NCBI GenBank assembly: GCA_025345505.1
Contig: JANVCC010000018.1
Span: forward strand, 58,356,716-58,420,715
Direction: 5' to 3'
Source of the DNA: Todiramphus chloris collaris
Lineage: Eukaryota > Chordata > Aves > Coraciiformes > Alcedinidae
DNA length: 64,000 nt
Both the position numbers and the translations under genes were made by a program. Below, piece after piece: positions 62,564 to 64,000 of this stretch. The notes beneath the pieces were generated by a model. The model saw only the letters and a list, made by a program, of their open reading frames with translations, made no database searches and had not been told where the DNA came from. The number at the start of each line of letters is the position of its first letter. Position 1 is the first letter of the stretch.

Positions 62564-63160
62564 TCAGACCATTACATCTCCCACCAGTCCTTCCCTGTTT
62601 GTGAACAGCAGGTCTAGCGAGGCACCTCCCCTGGTAGGCTCACTTACCTGTGTCAGGAAGTTATCTTTCATACATTTAAGGAACCTCCCAGCCGTCTCCT
62701 CTCTGCTATGTTGTATTTCCAACAGATGTCCGGTCGGTTGGAGTCCTCCACTGGAATAAGGGCTAGTGATTGTGAGACATCTGCCAGACACTTGCAGAAT
62801 GCTTCATCTGCCTCCTCATCCTGATAGGGTGGTCTAATACAGACACCCAACAGGATATCTGCCTTATTCATCCTCCTCATCCATACCCATAAACACTTGA
62901 CCTTATCATCACTATCATCAAGCTCTATACAGTCAAAATATTCCCTAAAATACAGAGCCACCCCACCATCTCTCCTTCCCTGTCTGTCCTTTCTGAAGAA
63001 CTTCCATCCATCCATTGCAGCATTCCAGTTACAAGAGTCGTCCCACCATGTTTCTGTGATGACAGCTATGTCATAGCTGTCCTGCTGCGCAATGGCTTCC
63101 AGCTCCTCCTGTCTGTTGATCATGCTGCATGCATTGGTGTAGATGCACTTGAGCTAGGCT
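62564..63160 (-). pseudogene. CR1 ORF2 endonuclease remnant
   Basis: Minus-strand reading starts with LKCIYTNACSMINRQEELEA near 63155. It continues DIAVITETWWDDS, GRRDGGVALYFREYFDC, VWMRRMNKADILLGVCIRPP and EDSNRPDICWK, matching the apurinic-like endonuclease at the start of CR1 ORF2. The motif normally reading GDFN is EDSN here. The frame breaks near 62668-62791, where the C-terminal part continues in another frame (TQVSEPTRGGASLDLLFTN). Confidence 0.85.
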
Positions 63161-63347
63161 ATTGGTTTTGCCCCTAACATTGCCATGCAACCCCTAGGCT
63201 CATATCCAGTGGGCCTGATTTTATCCCCCTCTGCCTTCAAACCTGGTTTAAAGCCTTCTTGATGAGCCCCACCAACTCCTGGCCAAGAATCCTTTTCCCC
63301 TTTGTGGACAGTCCTGCTCCATCTGTCGCCAGCAGGCCTGGTGCCAC

Positions 63348-63880
63348 CTAAACAACCCTGTGATCAAAGAAATCAAAATTCACCCAATGGTACCAGCCTC
63401 TAAGCCATGTGTTGATCAGGTGTATTTTCCTGTTCCTTTCAGCATCCCTTGCCAGTGAAGGAATTGAGGCAAACACCACCTGCACTCCTGATCCCTCCAC
63501 CATTTGGCCCAGGGCTACGAAGTCCCTTTTCATCTCCTTAGGGACCTCTCTTGGCAATCTCATCACTGCCCACCTGCATGACCAGTAGCGGACAGCAAGC
63601 AGAGGGTTGTACCAGACCCAGGAGCTTCCTGGTTACATCTCTGACATCAGCTTCAGGGAGGCAGCACTTGCCTGTGGGACAGGTCCGGCCAGCACACTGG
63701 GCCTTCTGTTCCCCTCAGAAGGGAAACCCCTATGGCAATGACGCTCCTTTTATTTTTTTCAGGAGTGTCCCTAATGCATGGGTCTGCCTGTCTCAGTAAC
63801 TCCCTGGGTGGACCTTTATCAGTGTCTTCATTTGCCTGGTCCTTCAGTTCCAGAGCCCCATACCTGTTATGTAGAGCCAA
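63348..63880 (-). pseudogene. CR1 ORF1 remnant (esterase-like region)
   Basis: Minus-strand frames 63880-63653 and 63566-63348 read NRYGALELKDQANEDTD, then VIAIGVSLLRGTEGPVCWPD, then GSGVQVVFASIPSLARDAER and INTWLRGWYHWVNFDFFDH. These match the C-terminal region of avian CR1 ORF1, which has a GDSLLRG motif (here GVSLLRG, so the Asp is lost) and an SGNH-hydrolase-like fold. It is in two frames, hence disrupted. The N-terminal part would lie beyond base 64000. Confidence 0.75.
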
Positions 63881-64000
63881 CTGGGAAGGCAGGGGAGGCC
63901 TGGTAGGGATTCGCCTGGCATCCAGAGCATGGACCTGTTTCCTTTCACCCTAACAAAGATTCCGTTCACCCTAACAAAGATACCTGCCAGCAAAACTCAT

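Larger units (their letters stand above)
60282..64000 (-). mobile_element. Long CR1 LINE, antisense, near full length, running past the window end
   Basis: About 3.7 kb are visible. From the element's 3' end at 60282 rightwards one meets the 3' UTR, the ORF2 reverse transcriptase (about 61000-61870), endonuclease (about 62560-63160) and ORF1 (63348-63880), all on the minus strand. A short A/C-rich stretch near 60337-60390 sits inside the 3' part. Stop codons and frame breaks interrupt the reading frames. It inserted in the L3MBTL3 intron after exon 15, opposite to the gene. Avian genomes carry few CR1 copies this long. Confidence 0.93.

Overview
This is a vertebrate, almost certainly avian, genomic window. 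It holds the 5' half of one large plus-strand gene, L3MBTL3 (lethal(3)malignant brain tumor-like 3), a methyl-lysine reader of the Polycomb/MBT family. The bird assignment rests on repeated CR1 LINE fragments in both orientations, several ending in the CR1 3' terminus (ATTCTATGATTC type), and on LTRs that begin TGTCCTGG on their own strand, like abundant avian ERVL-type LTRs. Nothing bacterial is present: no operons, Shine-Dalgarno sites or CRISPR. Nearly all long open frames are chance or repeat-derived.

Layout: bases 1 to about 350 are a CpG-dense GC-rich block, probably the promoter and a non-coding first exon. A roughly 9 kb intron follows, with a CR1 3' end, an LTR-like segment and a stretch of degenerate direct repeats (4296-5320). 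The start codon is at 9472. Fifteen coding exons with consistent splice sites and phases can be joined by eye: 9472-9573, 22311-22422, 25619-25778, 26771-26909, 27939-28023, 30340-30431, 34507-34611, 36244-36379, 39704-39795, 40341-40492, 50461-50537, 52003-52088, 54997-55107, 56543-56657 and 59105-59207. They give 555 complete codons plus two bases. In order they encode an N-terminal region (the part that binds RBPJ in mammals), an FCS-type zinc finger, a basic linker, three MBT repeats and the first part of a C2HC zinc finger. The rest of the gene, including the expected C-terminal SAM domain, lies beyond base 64000.

The introns hold CR1 copies at 1034-1338 (+), 10460-11745 (-), 22820-23876 (+), 31323-31640 (-), 37481-38110 (-), 49534-50090 (+) and a long one from 60282 to the window end (-). 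Two copies of one ERVL-type LTR family lie in the same orientation at 47243-47914 and 52691-53389. Coding exons 11 and 12 sit between these two LTRs.

No new biological system is evident. The observations most worth checking are a tiny uORF overlapping the start codon, a possible poison exon in intron 10, apparent absence of the proline-rich alternative exon known in mammals, a possible intronic polyadenylation site after exon 4, the recombination risk posed by the paired LTRs, and the unidentified repeat cluster in intron 1. All exon calls come from reading the sequence and from recalled knowledge of the family. No alignment or search was run.
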